This document shows, piece by piece, positions 33,599-35,047 of a DNA stretch of 35,047 nucleotides (its first letter is position 1; every line of letters begins with the position of its first letter). The stretch covers positions 1 through 35,047 of the forward strand of contig MVGU01001812.1 of assembly GCA_002005505.1 (NCBI GenBank), given 5' to 3'. The notes beneath the pieces were generated by a model, which saw only the letters and a list, made by a program, of their open reading frames with translations, was not told the origin of the DNA and searched no databases. This DNA is from Botryococcus braunii (taxonomy: Eukaryota; Chlorophyta; Trebouxiophyceae). A program made the translations under genes and the position numbers.

Positions 33599-35047
33599 AA
33601 ACTCAATCCCAGGTAGAAAAAATGCAGAAGGTACAAGAGGGGTTGCGAATGCAGGGGAAGTCACAAATTCCCCTTCCTCCAGGGACCACCCTTACAAGGG
33701 AGCAGCGTTATGTACAGCGCGTGGCTAGGAGAGAGCATTCTGACATCCCATTGCATGCCCCTGACCCAGGTCAGGCAATTGTGAGTGAGCCAAACATGGT
33801 TGGTCTCCCTGATATGCAGGGGCAGGTTGAGACAGTCGAGGCTATGTTCGGTGCAGATGTAAGAGATGAGAGCAGTGGGTTAGACATGCCAGCAGTAGGG
33901 AAGCTGGTGCCCAATCCCAGTCACTGGCTAGTCATGCTTATGGTGTGCAGGCTGACATTGTAGGCGCAGCTCAGGCAAGTCTGGGTAGTGTGCCCAAGTG
34001 TGAGTCCAGGAGAGAGAGAGAGCTGCTGCTCCCCTCTGCATTGCGGAAGGTGCGAGAATGTAAGGGTGCTGCACATGAGTCCAGTAGTCAAGGAGAGAGA
34101 GAGAGACTTGAGAAGGAATCAGATAATCCCGGCAGTACTGCCCAGTCCCAGCATAAGGTACATAATGTACCTTATTCTGGCAACCAGGGAGAGAGAGAGA
34201 GAGAAGGGAACAGCATCAGTAAGGCTGACAGCCCTGCTGCACCACAGCATAAGGTACAGAGTGTACCTTCTGTCACGTTGGGAAAAGTTCACGTGCCCTC
34301 AAACTTGAGGGAAGCCCAGCGCTCACCTCAGTGGGAGTTTTGGCAGCAGGCAATGCAAGAGGAGATGGAGTCTTTAGACACCCATGAGGTTATGCAGTAT
34401 GTGGAAAGACCATGGGCAGAAAGTTATCCCTGTTCATTGGATTTTTTCTACAAAAAACGATGCACATGGGAATGTCACTCGGTTTAAAGCAAGATTGGTT
34501 GCCCAGGGTTGCAGACAGATTCCTGGTATAGATGTTGGTGAGGTTTTTGCACCTACCAGCAGCTATGGTGCTAGGAGAGCTGTGCTGGCAGTGGCTGCCA
34601 CACAAAATCTTGAGATCCACCAAGTGGATATCAAGACAGCTTTTCTCAATGGGAGTTGGAGGAAGAGGTCTATGTGACCAACCACCAGGATTGAGAATGG
34701 CAACACGAGAGTTGTGTGCAAGCTCAGGAAGGCACTCTACGGTCTTAAGCAAGCCCACGGGCTTGGCACAAGACCTTGAGCGACAAGTTGAGCGTGATGG
34801 GTATAGTGGTGCAAGAGCGACGCTGGGTATACATCAGGAGGCCCTGATGGTAATCTGTCGTTTATTCTGTTTATGTCGATGATCTTCTCATAGTTGCCAG
34901 AGTGGTTGCAGAGATTGATGGGGAGGAAAGAGTTATTGAAGAAGGACTTCACCATCCATGATTTGGGAGAGGTGAATGATTTCCTGGGGGATGTCAGGTC
35001 CTACGCCATCAGTCTCAGGGCCTCATCCATGGAGTTTGTGGATGATG
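33599..35047 (+). pseudogene. copia linker and reverse transcriptase, multiply frameshifted, partial
   Basis: The linker continues in another frame to 33963, then in a third frame from about 33921 (PSNLREAQRSPQWEFWQQAM near 34300), then shifts again near 34410 into the RT start (VIPVHWIFSTKNDAHGNV, QVDIKTAFLNG). After 34655 single missing bases at short homopolymers scramble the frame repeatedly, although the VDDLLIV catalytic region (about 34875-34900) and IHDLGEV can still be read in separate frames. RNase H is outside the window. Either the element is defective or the consensus is poor here. Confidence 0.85.

Larger units (their letters stand above)
29763..35047 (+). mobile_element. second Ty1/copia element, nested in the first one's LTR, runs off the window
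   Basis: Related to the minus-strand element (shared protease, integrase and RT motif wording) but clearly a different family. It inserted head-to-head, with its 5' LTR inside the other's 5' LTR. RNase H and the 3' LTR lie beyond 35047. Confidence 0.88.

Overview
Eukaryotic nuclear DNA: spliced genes with GT-AG introns, dense microsatellites and four retroelements. The organism cannot be named from the sequence. The HVA22/REEP protein, the plant-type half-tRNA-iMet primer site and the Penelope/LINE mix would fit a green-lineage alga or another protist (weak inference).

Layout. 1-1800: A/T and (TAG)n simple repeats, then a degenerate tandem array carrying (CT)n runs. 1800-3282: no gene seen. 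3283-9563, minus strand: the reverse transcriptase (RT) of a Penelope-like element (PLE), split by a complete non-LTR LINE (4291-9167) that landed next to RT motif A, with 7-bp target duplications GAACAAA. Removing the insert rejoins the PLE reading frame. The LINE has ORF1 and ORF2 in one frame, separated by a single TAG. 10310-10576, plus: a small unrecognised ORF. 10.6-14.8 kb: microsatellites, a minisatellite and a hairpin, with no gene seen.

14825-19097, minus: a spliced gene for a 161-residue HVA22/REEP (TB2/DP1) ER-membrane-shaping protein. It has eight coding exons of 27-90 bp and is therefore missed by ORF scanning. Its introns hold the large CT/CA (GA/GT on the plus strand) microsatellite blocks. 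19832-21777, plus: a divergently oriented F-box/leucine-rich gene. The shared 0.73-kb upstream region carries two perfect palindromes and a 52-bp-spaced direct repeat.

22859-29762, minus: a Ty1/copia element with one intact 1800-codon gag-pol ORF, LTRs identical over all 455 comparable bases, and a primer site complementary to the anticodon half of initiator tRNA-Met. 29763-35047 (window end), plus: a related copia element that starts inside the first element's 5' LTR, giving a head-to-head nest. Its gag-protease-integrase is open, but its RT part has many single-base losses, mostly in homopolymers. That conflicts with its being the younger insertion and suggests consensus errors or mobilisation in trans.

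The region is thus two host genes with repeat-laden introns flanked by two nested retroelement pairs: LINE in PLE, and copia in copia.
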